Source of the DNA: Coffea arabica
Taxonomy: Eukaryota > Streptophyta > Magnoliopsida > Gentianales > Rubiaceae
Length of the DNA stretch: 64,000 nt
Direction: 5' to 3'
Assembly (NCBI RefSeq): GCF_036785885.1
Contig: NC_092323.1
Span: forward strand, 12,160,501 to 12,224,500
Below the pieces are notes generated by a model that ran no database searches, was not told the origin of the DNA, and was given only the letters and a program-made list of their open reading frames with translations. Position numbers and translations under genes: made by a program. This document shows, in pieces, positions 23,401 through 34,083 of this stretch (position 1 is the first letter of the stretch; each line of letters begins with the position of its first letter).

Positions 23401-25319
23401 CTCCTAGCAAGTGCCAAAACAGAAATTTTGACATGCACCCGAGTCAATGAACCCGACCTAATATTTAGCCTCCAAATTCTCATGGGAAATTGATTTTAAC
23501 CCAACTGATAGTAACACATCATTATTATGTCTTCATTCTATTGCATGCGCGCTCTTGTCTCAATTTTTCTTTGTTTTTATCTTTTTCTTCTTTTCGTGTT
23601 TTTTTTTTTTTTGCTTTCTTTTTTTGTATATACTACGGCTATTTGTTTTCCCCAGCCGTCTATAGGTAAATTAATCAAGTGTATAAATTAATTTCCTTTC
23701 AAGTAAATTTGCCTCAGAGGAAATTCACAGATTTTATAATGAGGGAAAATTATTTGAATGATGGATGTAAATTCATTTGGCTTCGTAACATGAAAATAAT
23801 TTCTGGAGGATATACTCTTCCTATTTCAGAGAATAATTTAGGAGATCTATGAATTCAGTATTCAAAATGCTGCTCCATTACTTGAGCTTTATAACTGAGT
23901 TTCTCTTGTGTTGGTTGAATCAGCTCAACTTACTCATGAGGTATGATTTTTCTTCTACTAATTTTTTGAGAAGTTGCCGATGCAGTAGGATAGAATAACA
24001 AGAATTCGACTTGTCTTGAAATCAAATATATCAGTACTTATTTGATTATTGCATGAGAGATTAGTACAAGCAGATGTACTTACTATAATTTTTTCAAATA
24101 CAACTGTTGTGATTAGGGTGTAGGTTTACATAATGGAATAAAATTAGTACGATGAAAATTGCCTTGATTTTGTAGATGTACTTTTTGAATTAACTCTATG
24201 GAGTTGCTTAGAGAAGTAGAAAAGCACTTAATTTCCAACATCATGATGTGTATAATCAAATCGTTAAAAAGAAAATGTGCCTTGTTTGGATTGCTTGTTT
24301 ACGTCAGAAAATATTGTCGTTTTCCGTGATCACATTTCCCTATCACCTTTTTCTCTCACATATATCAAATCGCTACAGTAATTTTTCCATGAAAAATGAC
24401 AGAAAATGCAATCCAAACACAACTAAATCTACTATATAATTTCTGAGTAAATCTTATTTTATATACATTGATAGTATTTTTCCTTCTTGTTTTTCTTTTG
24501 GTTTTGGGTACACTACAGTTGATTCTTTACCTTTGGACATTGGGATTTGGATTGCTATTCTATTTCATAGTTAGTGCAAGGGTACAGAATACCCCAAGTA
24601 GCCAACCATGAACAAGCATATTACTTTTCTCTTTTCACCTCAAAGAGGAGACAAAAACCAAAAAATGATCTTCAAACATGAAATTATTCTTGGAAATGGT
24701 TTTCCTTCTTTCTCCAACTTCTAAACATGATTACTACTATAAATTAAAATCAAAGGTGGCGCCAAAAGTTGACATATAGAAGTTTGAGTACTTACATTGA
24801 ATTGATTTTTCCAAAGCAACCTAAAATCTAAGCTAGAGTATGACATCAAAAGAAGATTTTCCCTGTAAAATGCCCATAATAACCTTGATTATACCCCGAT
24901 AATTACATCCGTTGGTTGGGTTCGTTATCGCTCTTTTATGTGCCTGTATTAGTAGCGGTAGTTGCGCCAACAATCACGACTGTAATAAGCAACGGCAGAC
25001 ATTTTATCAAACTATTTTAGCACTAATATTTGTGTTAAGGTTTGATTAGATTATGACTTCATTATATTATTGAAAATTTCTATGATCCCTTTTGATACTA
25101 CTCTTTCAATTTGTATCTTTCACTAAAGATAATAATTTAAAATTTAAAAATATAACAATGTTTAATCTAAGGGTCAATAACACTTCTTTCACCATCCAAC
25201 GGTGAATTTTCACTTATGAAGATGATATCCTAAAAGGAAATGTAAAATCTCCCTATATAATTACTAAACATACCTATGATTCCGATTCTTCCAAAAGATA
25301 AAATCTAAAATGACCTTTA
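20476..25319. other. Long intergenic stretch, no gene recognised
   Basis: I read both strands and found only short, shadow-like frames. There are A-runs at about 21949-21961, 22531-22541 and 22650-22665, an (AT)n run at 23155-23170, pyrimidine-rich sequence near 23570-23630, and a MITE at 24283-24419, listed separately. Unrecognised non-coding RNA cannot be excluded. Confidence 0.5.
24283..24419. mobile_element. MITE, GTTTGGATTG-type family, copy B
   Basis: Perfect 12-bp inverted ends TGTTTGGATTGC and GCAATCCAAACA bound a 137-bp AT-rich element. It shares the CACCTTTTTCTCTCACATATATCA-like core (about 24351-24368) and the GCTACAGTAA phrase with the copy at 10.3 kb. It is the best-preserved copy in the window. 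No target duplication is obvious. Confidence 0.7.
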
Positions 25320-25906
25320 TAGGGACGGTTATTATAGTTGTGGTTCTTGAACTTCTGGTTTCGATTTCTTTCGATTATAGTTTTAGCTCTTTTGGTTATG
25401 TTTAAATACTTGTTGTTACTAAATTGATTTCAAGAAAATATGACAATGAATATTAAGAAAAAAGAACTTTATTGTGTTATTATGTGCAAGGAAAAAGAAA
25501 AATAATGGAAATTTTATGGAAAAAAAAATATCTCATTGTTGATTAGATCGAATTGGACTTAAATTTAGATTAGATTAGTCGTGAGGTATAAACTTACTAA
25601 TGAAATAGGATAATGAATTATTGATTTATGATTGAAATTACTGATATTATGTGCTAACTATTGATATTGAACTCTAAACAACCTAAATAAGTTTAGGTAG
25701 TAAATATTTTTTTATACAATTTAAACGGATCGTAAACTGTTGGTTCCAATTATCATTCAAATTTTTGGTGAACTTAAATCCGAATCTTTAGTCATGGTTA
25801 TGATTTCGATTCCAATTTCCAAAATCTGCTTCGGATTGCGGTTCAACAAACCACTGGGACGGTTCCGACCCAATTCCGGTTCAAATACGAACCATAGCCA
25901 CCCCTA
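25320..25906. mobile_element. hAT-like non-autonomous element, degenerate
   Basis: The left end TAGGGACGGTTATTATAG and the right end (reverse complement) TAGGGGTGGCTATGGTTC are similar inverted termini. Repeated GGTTCCGA/CGGTTC-like motifs near both ends resemble hAT MITEs that end in CACCCCTA. I find no matching 8-bp flanks, so the borders are approximate. Confidence 0.45.
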
Positions 25907-25969
25907 ATTATTACTGCAAAGTTAAAAGTGAGCATGATTTGGATTTTCCTTTTTCCTTTTTCTTTCTTT

Positions 25970-26077
25970 GTTTTGAAGTTGTTTATAAATATGTCTAGCA
26001 ATGTAGTCCGATTTTGCTTTTTCCTTTTTTTTGTTTTGTTTTGAAGTTGTTTATAAATATGTCTAGCAATATAGTCC
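25970..26077 (+). repeat. 68-bp period direct duplication in the kinase leader region
   Basis: A roughly 40-bp block starting GTTTTGAAGTTGTTTATAAA and running through ATGTCTAGCAAT occurs at 25970-26009 and again at 26038-26077 with one substitution. The spacer between the copies is T-rich. This looks like a recent local duplication upstream of the RLCK gene. Confidence 0.85.
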
Positions 26078-26260
26078 ATTAACACCGCAAAGGTGGTTTT
26101 GTGTTTTTGAGGTTTTCCCTCTCTGATAAGTCCTCTCTCTTCTTCCTCTTCTTCTTTCTCTTGCTCAAAGAATAACAACCTCCACAAGATATTCCATCTC
26201 CAATTCTCTCCTTCTTCGTTTCCAACTTCCTTGCTTTCTGTCCCCCTTTCTCTTTCTCTT

Positions 26261-26318
26261 CCTCTCTCTCTTTCTTCCGTTCCTTCTTTTTCAAGAAGAA
26301 GAAAGAGAGAGAGAGAGG
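26261..26318 (+). repeat. CT/GA inverted repeat upstream of RBK2-like gene
   Basis: CCTCTCTCTCTTTCTTC (26261-26277) is the reverse complement of GAAGAAAGAGAGAGAGAGG (within 26295-26318), allowing for one extra GA step. The intervening loop is about 17-20 nt. If transcribed in the kinase 5' UTR it would form a strong hairpin; as DNA it is a GA/CT tract of the sort bound by plant BPC factors. Confidence 0.7.
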
Positions 26319-26684
26319 TCACATTCCATGATGGCTCAAATTTAAAATCTTCGTGGCCTTCATTCATATTTCCATTATGTAACCAGAAAAGAGAAAAAAA
26401 AAAGAGGAAGAAAATTGTTCAGACACCACATGAAATTGAATTGAAAGCCTTTTGATTTATATTTGAGACAACGAAAAAAAATCCTATTTGGCTCATCTTA
26501 ACAAATTTTCATGGATGGTAAGTAATCTAATCTCCTCTTCTTTTCCCTAGATAGCTATAAGAGCACGTGTCTTTATCTTTGTTTGGAAAAGGTTAATGAG
26601 AATGTGTGATATTTTGATCATTTCAATCATTTTTTGAGATGGGATTTTTTTGTGGGAAGTTATAATTCTTTAGGTGGAACTTAT

Positions 26685-29600
26685 ATGGAAAAGGAAGACC
26701 AAGCAAACTCACAAATGGAAGTAAAAGAAGATGCCGCCAAACAGGATGGAGAAAATCAAGAAACAGAGGAAGCAGAAGAATCAATGATGTATAAGAAAAT
26801 AAAGGGATATCTCATTGATGAGCAAGCAGCATCACCAAGAGGTGTACTGGAAATTCCCACATCAGGTTCTTCAGATTCTGATCAAAGCAGCATCAGCAGC
26901 GGGGAAAGGAGCAGGAGCTTTGGTTCCTCATCTTTAGATGAAAAATCAGAAGCAGCAGTTGAGGGAGGCACAGGTGGTTCCAGCAAGGATGGCCATGTTG
27001 TGCAGTGGAAGAATTTGTTTGATAATTTTAAGAAAAGATCAGTAAGGAGGTTTTCGGTAGTTCCATTGTTGTGGGTTGGACAAGAATTTACGAAGAAAAG
27101 TGGGAGGAGAAAGCTGGGCAGGAACTGTAGTGCTGAGGAAAGCATTGACTGTGGAGATATGATTGTGCCTAAACCATCTTGGAGGAATTTTAGCTATCAG
27201 GAACTGGCTGAATCCACTGATAATTTTAGCTCTGGTAACAACTCAAGTTTAATGCTTATTTCCATCCTCATATGGTTTTTCTGAATGCCCTGTTCCTTGT
27301 TTGTTTTTACATATAATTATACGTTGCAGGCAAATAACTTTAAACCGTGCCTTTTGCTCACCTCTCTTTTCTTTATCGTTTTTCTGTTTAGCCTGATATA
27401 TGAGGCTGAGAGTACATCTTCTGGAGCAAGTTGGAGTCTTAGGATTATGTGTTGAGCTATAAAGTATGTCATGATTTATATCGTAACTGGAACAGCTGAA
27501 ACTCTGCCGTGGGGAATGAATAACATGAGGGGCTTGAAAGTTTAAACTGATCCATCAAAGATAAGATAACAAATTTTGATTCTTGCATGCTCATGTAATG
27601 GGATTCTTTTATTCCTTTGAGGTTTCAAAAGACATGGTTGATTCTTTGTTAAAGGATATTCTTTTATATTCCGTCCATTTTTTTTAGGACGGCTGATACT
27701 TAACCTTCTTTTCTTTTTCTTTTTCTTGCTGTTTTTTCATCCCTTTTGAGAGCTGGGACAACCACCAAAATATTGCAGAAAGAGGTGAATGAGAGTATAA
27801 ACTAAACATTTGTTTGGAAAACGGTAGTATTTTGCTCCAAGGCATTTCACAAGTTCATTTTTTTTAATACTAGTTCTGAAGACAAAAAATCACAGAATCA
27901 TAAAACATCATGTCTAATTTGAATATTTGTGGTGGCATGCGCAGTTAACTACGCCCCTTATTTTTTGAGTTGGTATATAAGCACCCAACTAAAGTAGTCA
28001 AAAAGAAACTGTGCTTGAAGAGACTATTGCAGCAGCTGCAGACTTTTTGACTTGTCGAAATTTTGATGCACACAAATGAGAAAGTGTGATACTGGGACCA
28101 GACCCCGGACCACTATTGCTGACCATTTTTGCATTATTTATGATTGAAAAATCTAAATGGACTGCGGTCTGCAGTAAGTGTCCAAACTTGTCCAATACTG
28201 TTAACTGCCCAAGTCAGTATAATTTTTTTTTTTGGGGTAAAATTATTGCTGACAAATTTAGTCTTTATATTGTAGATTGAGATGTAAAAGGAAATGTTCC
28301 ATTGCCATTCCTTGCCCGGCATGGCGAGAAATTTCCTGATTTTTTGATAAAAAAGAATTCAACATCAAAGCAGAATTGTTTAAAGAATTAAGGGAGAGAC
28401 AGCAGCCATAAACTATTCTTCTGATGTTGATGGAGTAATACAGGATATCGTACCCTTTTGGTCCCCTAGATGTTCACTAAGTATTGTATTTCAAGCCTTG
28501 TTCTAATGCTAGATGGGCAAGTTAAAAAGACAAGGGGGGCTGAGAAATGTGGACATCTATACCACGATTGACGATGCCCATAAACCAACTAGTCAATTGT
28601 TTGCTGCTGGATTTTGCCAGTATACATCTTGTAACAGATATACAAATTCTTACAATTAAAGGACGTTTGAATGGCCCATGATCTTTAATTGCTTTCAGTG
28701 ATGAGTCACGTAAATAAATTAATGCCCTGCTTGAACCACAATGATTGAGTAGCATATAGGTCCACTAGAATAATAATCCATGTGACCAGGTCTCTGAAAT
28801 GTGGAAATCCTGCTAATTAATTTCTGATAATAACTTGACACGAAATTTTGGCAGATAAGTTGATTGGGAAAGGAGGACATGCAGAAGTTTACAAAGGATT
28901 CTTACCTGATGGTCAAATTGTTGCGGTTAAAAGAATTACCAAGAAAGAGAAGAATGATGAAGATAGAGTTGGCGATTTCTTGTCTGAGCTTGGGATAATT
29001 GCTCATATCAATCACCCAAATGCAGCCAAGTTAATTGGCTTCAGTGTCGACAGTGGTTTGCATCTTGTCCTTCAGTTTCTTCCTCATGGCAGCCTGGCAT
29101 CAGTGCTGCACGGTGCTGTATCTATTTGCCTTTAATTCCCTTTTACATTTTATTTTTTTCCTGCATTCTAGCCGTATCTATACCAAGAATTTTATATGTG
29201 GGCCTGCTCCATTGTAGGCAGAAACTGGAAAGGTATATTATATAGAAGAAGACCTAATCCTATAAACTTGAGTTTTTAAATGTTTCTGTGGCACGAAAGA
29301 CTGCTGAATTCATAATTCTGGAATTATAGAGCATTGTAATTTAACAATTCATCATGCAGTATTATGGCTAATGGAGAGAAATTCGGTACTCCAGGTTCAG
29401 CAGAGAATTTGGAATGGAAGACAAGGTATAAGGTGGCCGTTGGGGTAGCTGAAGGATTGCAGTATCTCCACTGTGACTGCCAGAGGCGCATAATCCATCG
29501 AGACATTACTGCATCGAATATATTACTGGCCGAAGATTACGAGCCTCAGGTATTGATCATGACGGCGAAGAAAATTTTCTTGTTTCTGTTGATTCGCATA

Positions 29601-30741
29601 GGGTTGAATGATTTGTCTCGCATTTCTTTGCATTTGCAGATATCTGATTTTGGACTAGCAAAATGGCTTCCAGAGAAATGGGCTCACCATGTTGTTTCTC
29701 CCATCGAAGGCACCTTTGGGTACAGCAGATCAGCTTAATTGGTTCAAATATGGATATAGTAATCTGTTATACATTGCTAGTGCCAATCATATGTTTATCC
29801 ATCTCGTTGCAGATATTTGGCTCCAGAGTATTTCATGCACGGAATTGTACACGAAAAGACTGATGTATTCGCATTTGGGGTTCTACTCCTGGAGCTCATA
29901 ACAGGTCGCCGTGCTGTTGATTCATCTAGACAAAGCCTTGTGATGTGGGTACGGTCCAATTAGTCTCCAACTTTTTTAGCCTTGTAAGGTTGTCTAGAAT
30001 AGTTTCTTCTCTGAAAGGGCATTTCTTAACAACATATGCTACGACTTTCTGAGCATATGCCATGTTTGTTATGGTTTCTTTTAGGATGATTAGCCAATAT
30101 GGCCTGTAGTTAATTAAATCCAGAGAGTAGGTAGCATAATTAGTCTTATGTTAACAATCTAAGAATTCGAGATGAGCTTTGATTTCAAGGATTTACATCT
30201 CAAGCTTGTCTGCAGATCAAGGATTTACATGTCTGCAGATCAATATATCATCTTAAGCTTGTTTTGACTAATTTCACTTATCTTCCTACTACGTTGGTTC
30301 AACATAATCCTAATACCTGGAATTCGCATATACAGGCAAAACCATTGCTGGAGAAGAATAATGCAAAAGAACTAGCAGATCCTTGTTTGGGAGGTAAGTA
30401 TGATGCCGCCGAAATGAACCGTGCCATGTTTACGGCTTCAACATGCATTCATCACCTACCCAGTCTGCGTCCCAGCATGAAGCGGGTAAATCTTTTTTTT
30501 TTTTTTGTCTCGAGTAGAAGGGTCTGCCACTTAAGGCTGCAATGGATGATTATTGTTGAAGGTTGATACGTTCTTTTTCCAGGTTGTTCAACTATTGAAA
30601 GGGGAAAAGGAAGCATTAGAAGTGAAGCAGAAGTCTATGGGGGGAAGAGCATTGCTCTTGGATGCTTGTGACTTGGAAGAATATTCCTGTACAACTTATC
30701 TGAAGGACCTTAATCGACATATGGAGCTTCTAATGGAATAA
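26685..30741 (+). CDS. RBK2: RLCK class VI kinase, ROP-binding (RBK2-like)
   Basis: I model seven coding exons: 26685-27234, 28855-29112, 29395-29549, 29640-29719, 29813-29948, 30336-30485 and 30583-30741. They give 495 residues in frame. The N-terminal 180 residues are acidic and Ser-rich without a signal peptide or membrane segment. The kinase domain shows [48 protein letters not shown] and [17 protein letters not shown], so all catalytic residues are present. The C-terminal [14 protein letters not shown] fits the RBK2 subgroup. These cytoplasmic Ser/Thr kinases bind active ROP GTPases and affect cytoskeleton, root-hair and defence signalling. An upstream in-frame ATG at 26634 would add 17 residues; I prefer MEKEDQ. 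Intron 1 is long (1620 bp). Exon 3 must start at 29395, because the acceptor at 29359 would break the frame. RBK1 or another class VI member remains possible. Confidence 0.9.
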
Positions 30742-32087
30742 ATTCTCTTTGTTTTGGTTCATGCTGCACCAGTGTCTGTCATCTACTGCTGTTGATTCCA
30801 CTGATGCTGTTGGTTACTGAAGTTGCTAAAACCAACCCAAATGCTGTTTTGTACATAGAAGCCTCAATTAGTTTGATATCTTTTCATGGTGACTAAATGC
30901 TGTTCATGTCAGCTGTGCAACATCAAATGAGGAACCTTTATGTTTTTCACATGTTCTTCCAAGTCGTTGGTTGCTTTGCCAAGGATAAAGAAGAAGTGCA
31001 TAGCAGCCAAATGATGCAGAGGAAAGGAAATTGGTGTAACAACAGATACTCGTTTACTTCCTTTTGTTGCAGTTTTCTGAAATGATGAGAAATTTTGATA
31101 ACTAATCAGATGGTACTGAATCCTGGAAGAGGCAATCTGCATCTCATTCTAAAAAGTTTTTTTTTTTTTTTAACTTCTCTTCTGCTCCAGAAATGTAAAC
31201 AAACGCGGGACAACTTTGCAGTAAATTCATTGGCCATGGAGAAAGTTACACCTCTTAAACCAGAATACTAGGCACATTCTCCTGCATCATATGCCTCGTC
31301 TGCTAGCTGGACTTTGACACCTAGAACAGAGCCCTCACATCAAAGGGTATTATTTGATTCCCAGTACAGTTACTAGTATTATTTCGTAATCAAAACATTA
31401 TTATTATTCTCAAAATAAATGCAGAAAAAGTAGTACTGTGTTTAAATCAATTTGACTTCGACAAGTGAAATCAGCTCCTCCTCTTCCTCCTCTCCTTGGC
31501 CTCCATGACTTTTGGCCCTACTAATGCTTGCAAGACAGAATTTTGTGTCCAAGTATTACAAAATTGTTTGAAAGATGCAGCTTGATTTGAAACTTTTTCT
31601 TAAGCCTTTCTTTTTATCAATTTATGTCGATTTATTACAGGGAATTTTCCCCCCTTTATTCTAGACTAGATAGCCCTTGTCAAAAAGCCAACTCTAGAAG
31701 TCTACTGTGTAATAAAAAGATTACTCATCTTAGATAACAACAACAACAACAAAACAGAAGGGAAAATTCTCAATAATTGATACAAAACACTTTATTAATG
31801 TCGTAATCTGAAATTCTTTTCCAGCTTTCCTTTGGCACTCTTACAATTCACATCTCTTTAGCTGGCCATAATCTTCAGCTGGCCATAATAGCAAAAGGGC
31901 CCAAAAGCAAATCCCACAAACATTAAGGGTAGATTTAGAAATAGAACAACTCAGTTCCTTGCCATTTCAGTCCACCAAAAACACAATGCTAAACAATTGT
32001 CTCTGCTCTTCCTTTCTCTAGCAAACTCATCGCTCTGTCGGTCTGTCCCCACAACTAAGCCTCGAAAGCCTAGGCCTACATTGCCAG
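30742..32087. other. Spacer between RLCK and TPR genes
   Basis: This stretch holds the RLCK 3' UTR and the promoter of the TPR gene. A T-run lies at 31158-31171, an (AAC)n run at about 31737-31752, and AGCTGGCCATAAT is repeated at 31860 and 31878. No further gene is recognised. Confidence 0.45.
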
Positions 32088-32732
32088 ATGGGGACAGATG
32101 TCACTCTCCAATTGGCTGTCCTCATCTTCACCCTATGCATCTTCTACCTCCTGCACCACCTTCCCAAACAAGCCCTAAGTAAACTCCGGTCGAAAGCCCG
32201 GCCAAACGTCCAAGCTCACCGCCACTTCATTTCGGGGGCCCAATTCTTGGCCCGAGCCCGATCCGTTCAATTCAAGAACAACAAATCCACCGCTTTTAAC
32301 CTCGCTAAATCCGCCGCCACGGAAGCCGACAAAGCACTAGCCATTCAGCCCAAAGACCCAGCCGCTCATATTCTCAAAGCCGTGGCCCTCGATATAATGG
32401 GCCATAAAGGCCCGGCCCTGAAGTCGCTAGACATGGCCCTCTCGCCGGCTGTCGTGAAGGGATTGTCGGAGAAAGATAGAGGGGATGCGTTGTTCAAAAG
32501 GGCCGAGTTGCAAATTGCCATCAATCGGAGGAGACGAGTTGACTCGGCCGTGTCGGACCTGGTTGAAGCGGTGAAGCTGAGTTGTGATAATGCTGACGCT
32601 TTTTGCTTACTCGGACGGTGTTACGAAATGAAAGGGCTGATGGAGGAAGCCAAGACCGCTTTTCTCGAGGCCTTAAAGATTGATCCTGGGCTCGATGAGG
32701 CTGGCGAGGGATTGGGCCGTTTGGGTTTTTAA
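32088..32732 (+). CDS. Membrane-anchored TPR-like protein
   Basis: This intronless gene encodes 214 residues. Residues about 6-23 (TLQLAVLIFTLCIFYLLH) form an N-terminal hydrophobic segment, either an anchor or a signal anchor, followed by a basic stretch KQALSKLRSKAR. The rest is helical with TPR character: an Ala-rich repeat ending ADKALAIQPKDPAAHILKAV at about residues 83-103, a middle repeat, and a clear final repeat ADAFCLLGRCYEMKGLMEEA followed by FLEALKIDPG. TPRs bind partner proteins; the partner and membrane are unknown. Codon use is GC-richer than the surrounding DNA, as expected for a real gene. Similar single-exon TPR proteins are common in land plants, but I know no established function for this one. 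Confidence 0.85.
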   Translation: MGTDVTLQLAVLIFTLCIFYLLHHLPKQALSKLRSKARPNVQAHRHFISGAQFLARARSVQFKNNKSTAFNLAKSAATEADKALAIQPKDPAAHILKAVALDIMGHKGPALKSLDMALSPAVVKGLSEKDRGDALFKRAELQIAINRRRRVDSAVSDLVEAVKLSCDNADAFCLLGRCYEMKGLMEEAKTAFLEALKIDPGLDEAGEGLGRLGF

Positions 32733-34083
32733 AGTTGGGTAGAGGATATACTCTTAGGTGGGCTTTCACTTGGGCTTGTAATATTGTAAAATCACACTCC
32801 ACACTCGATTTTCTGTAATGAACTGGGAATTTGTATACTCCCATTTCCCTATTATGGTATGATTCCTTTCTATTTTCTTCTTGTTGTTGGATGAACTTTT
32901 TTTTTTTCCCCCGACAGAGAGGTGGGATTTAAGAAGCAAGAGGGGGCAGGAGAATTAGAATTTAGAACCTCTATTTTTTTGAAGTCTCAACCTTAGCCGT
33001 CAGACCAATCTTGTTGGATGAACTTGATCCTCTGTGCTAATGTTAATGAATCTGTATTTTTAACGTTTGTATCATTAACACAATTACCATCGTGCTTGAC
33101 AAGAGAAAGAGGGGGATAGGGTGGGGAAAATTTGAAGGGAAATGGTAATGATGGTTAATTCAGTCATTTGTCTGAGAAGAGCAATGAACGTCCTCTTATC
33201 ATTTTGGTTAGGCTCCTTAATCCAATCAAAGACAAGTATTTTACATGATTTTTTTTGTCGTTAATTACTCATTTTTAATCTTGTGGCCATAGAGGATAAT
33301 AGAACAGCCTGTAGCAAAGCCTAGACAAATAGTCATCCAACAAAAACTGTTTGCTGAAGGAGGGACAATGCTTTGAGCAGCTCAATTGACATTCCTAGTC
33401 TTTTAAGGCGCCAACAAAGGAATGCAAATTGATAATGGCATAGGGACCTTGCTTAATGAATGCTGTATTCTAGGATCCATTTTCACATCAATTTAGCATG
33501 CAAGGAGTGATTTGGCAACATATTGTCCGCGCCATTGCCTTTAAAGGGCCAAACAACTCGGCCGTCAAGGAGACAAAAGCAATCTTTCGACATGTTTGTA
33601 TGATTTTCATTAGCAACGGGCCAGATAACTCGGTGGTCAAGGAGACAAAAGCAGTCCATAAAATTTCCGACATGTTTGTATGATTTTCATATTTTGTTAG
33701 TTCTGGACCGTTCAGCAAAACTGATTTGATACAGGAGGAGCTACTCAAAAACATGGAAATCTGGGGAAGTCAAAATTTTTCCACAACGAGTGCTCCAATA
33801 CCGCCATTAAACCAGCAACAGCAAGGTCTGATTCAGCTGTCAAAGATAATTACAAGTTTTAACTTCTTCTACCTAGAAAACTAAACCTTTATCCGTCGAT
33901 TCATTCATACGAGCACATATCCCAGCCATGCCATGGTTAAATCTATGCTAATATGTCTTAGAGGTAGGGTCAGACGAGAAGGGTCAGCTTTAAGATAAAT
34001 ACCAGGGACGACAGCTAATAGAGCTAAGAACATTAGGAGGTTCATAGAATTACGCCGAAAGCGTAAACCAGCTTGTGATTATG
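32733..34083. other. Spacer between TPR gene and AIL6-like gene
   Basis: This is the shared 3' flank of two convergent genes. It contains a roughly 70-bp tandem duplication at 33546-33692, listed separately. No gene is seen. Confidence 0.5.
33546..33692 (+). repeat. Two-copy tandem duplication, ~72-bp period
   Basis: Unit 1 (33546-33612) and unit 2 (33618-33692) share GGGCCA, AACTCGG, GTCAAGGAGACAAAAGCA, then CGACATGTTTGTATGATTTT and CAT. Unit 2 carries a small insertion (about 9 bases) in the middle. This is non-coding sequence. Confidence 0.85.

Noticed and set aside
25843-26367. A 174-codon minus-strand open frame rich in Glu, Arg and Lys
   Set aside because: It is the antisense of the CT-rich leader of the kinase gene and of a MITE end; the repetitive composition explains the open frame.
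29360-29394. Starting RLCK exon 3 at the stronger-looking ATGCAG acceptor
   Set aside because: Neither donor of exon 2 gives an in-frame join; the CCAG acceptor at 29394 does and yields the family sequence.
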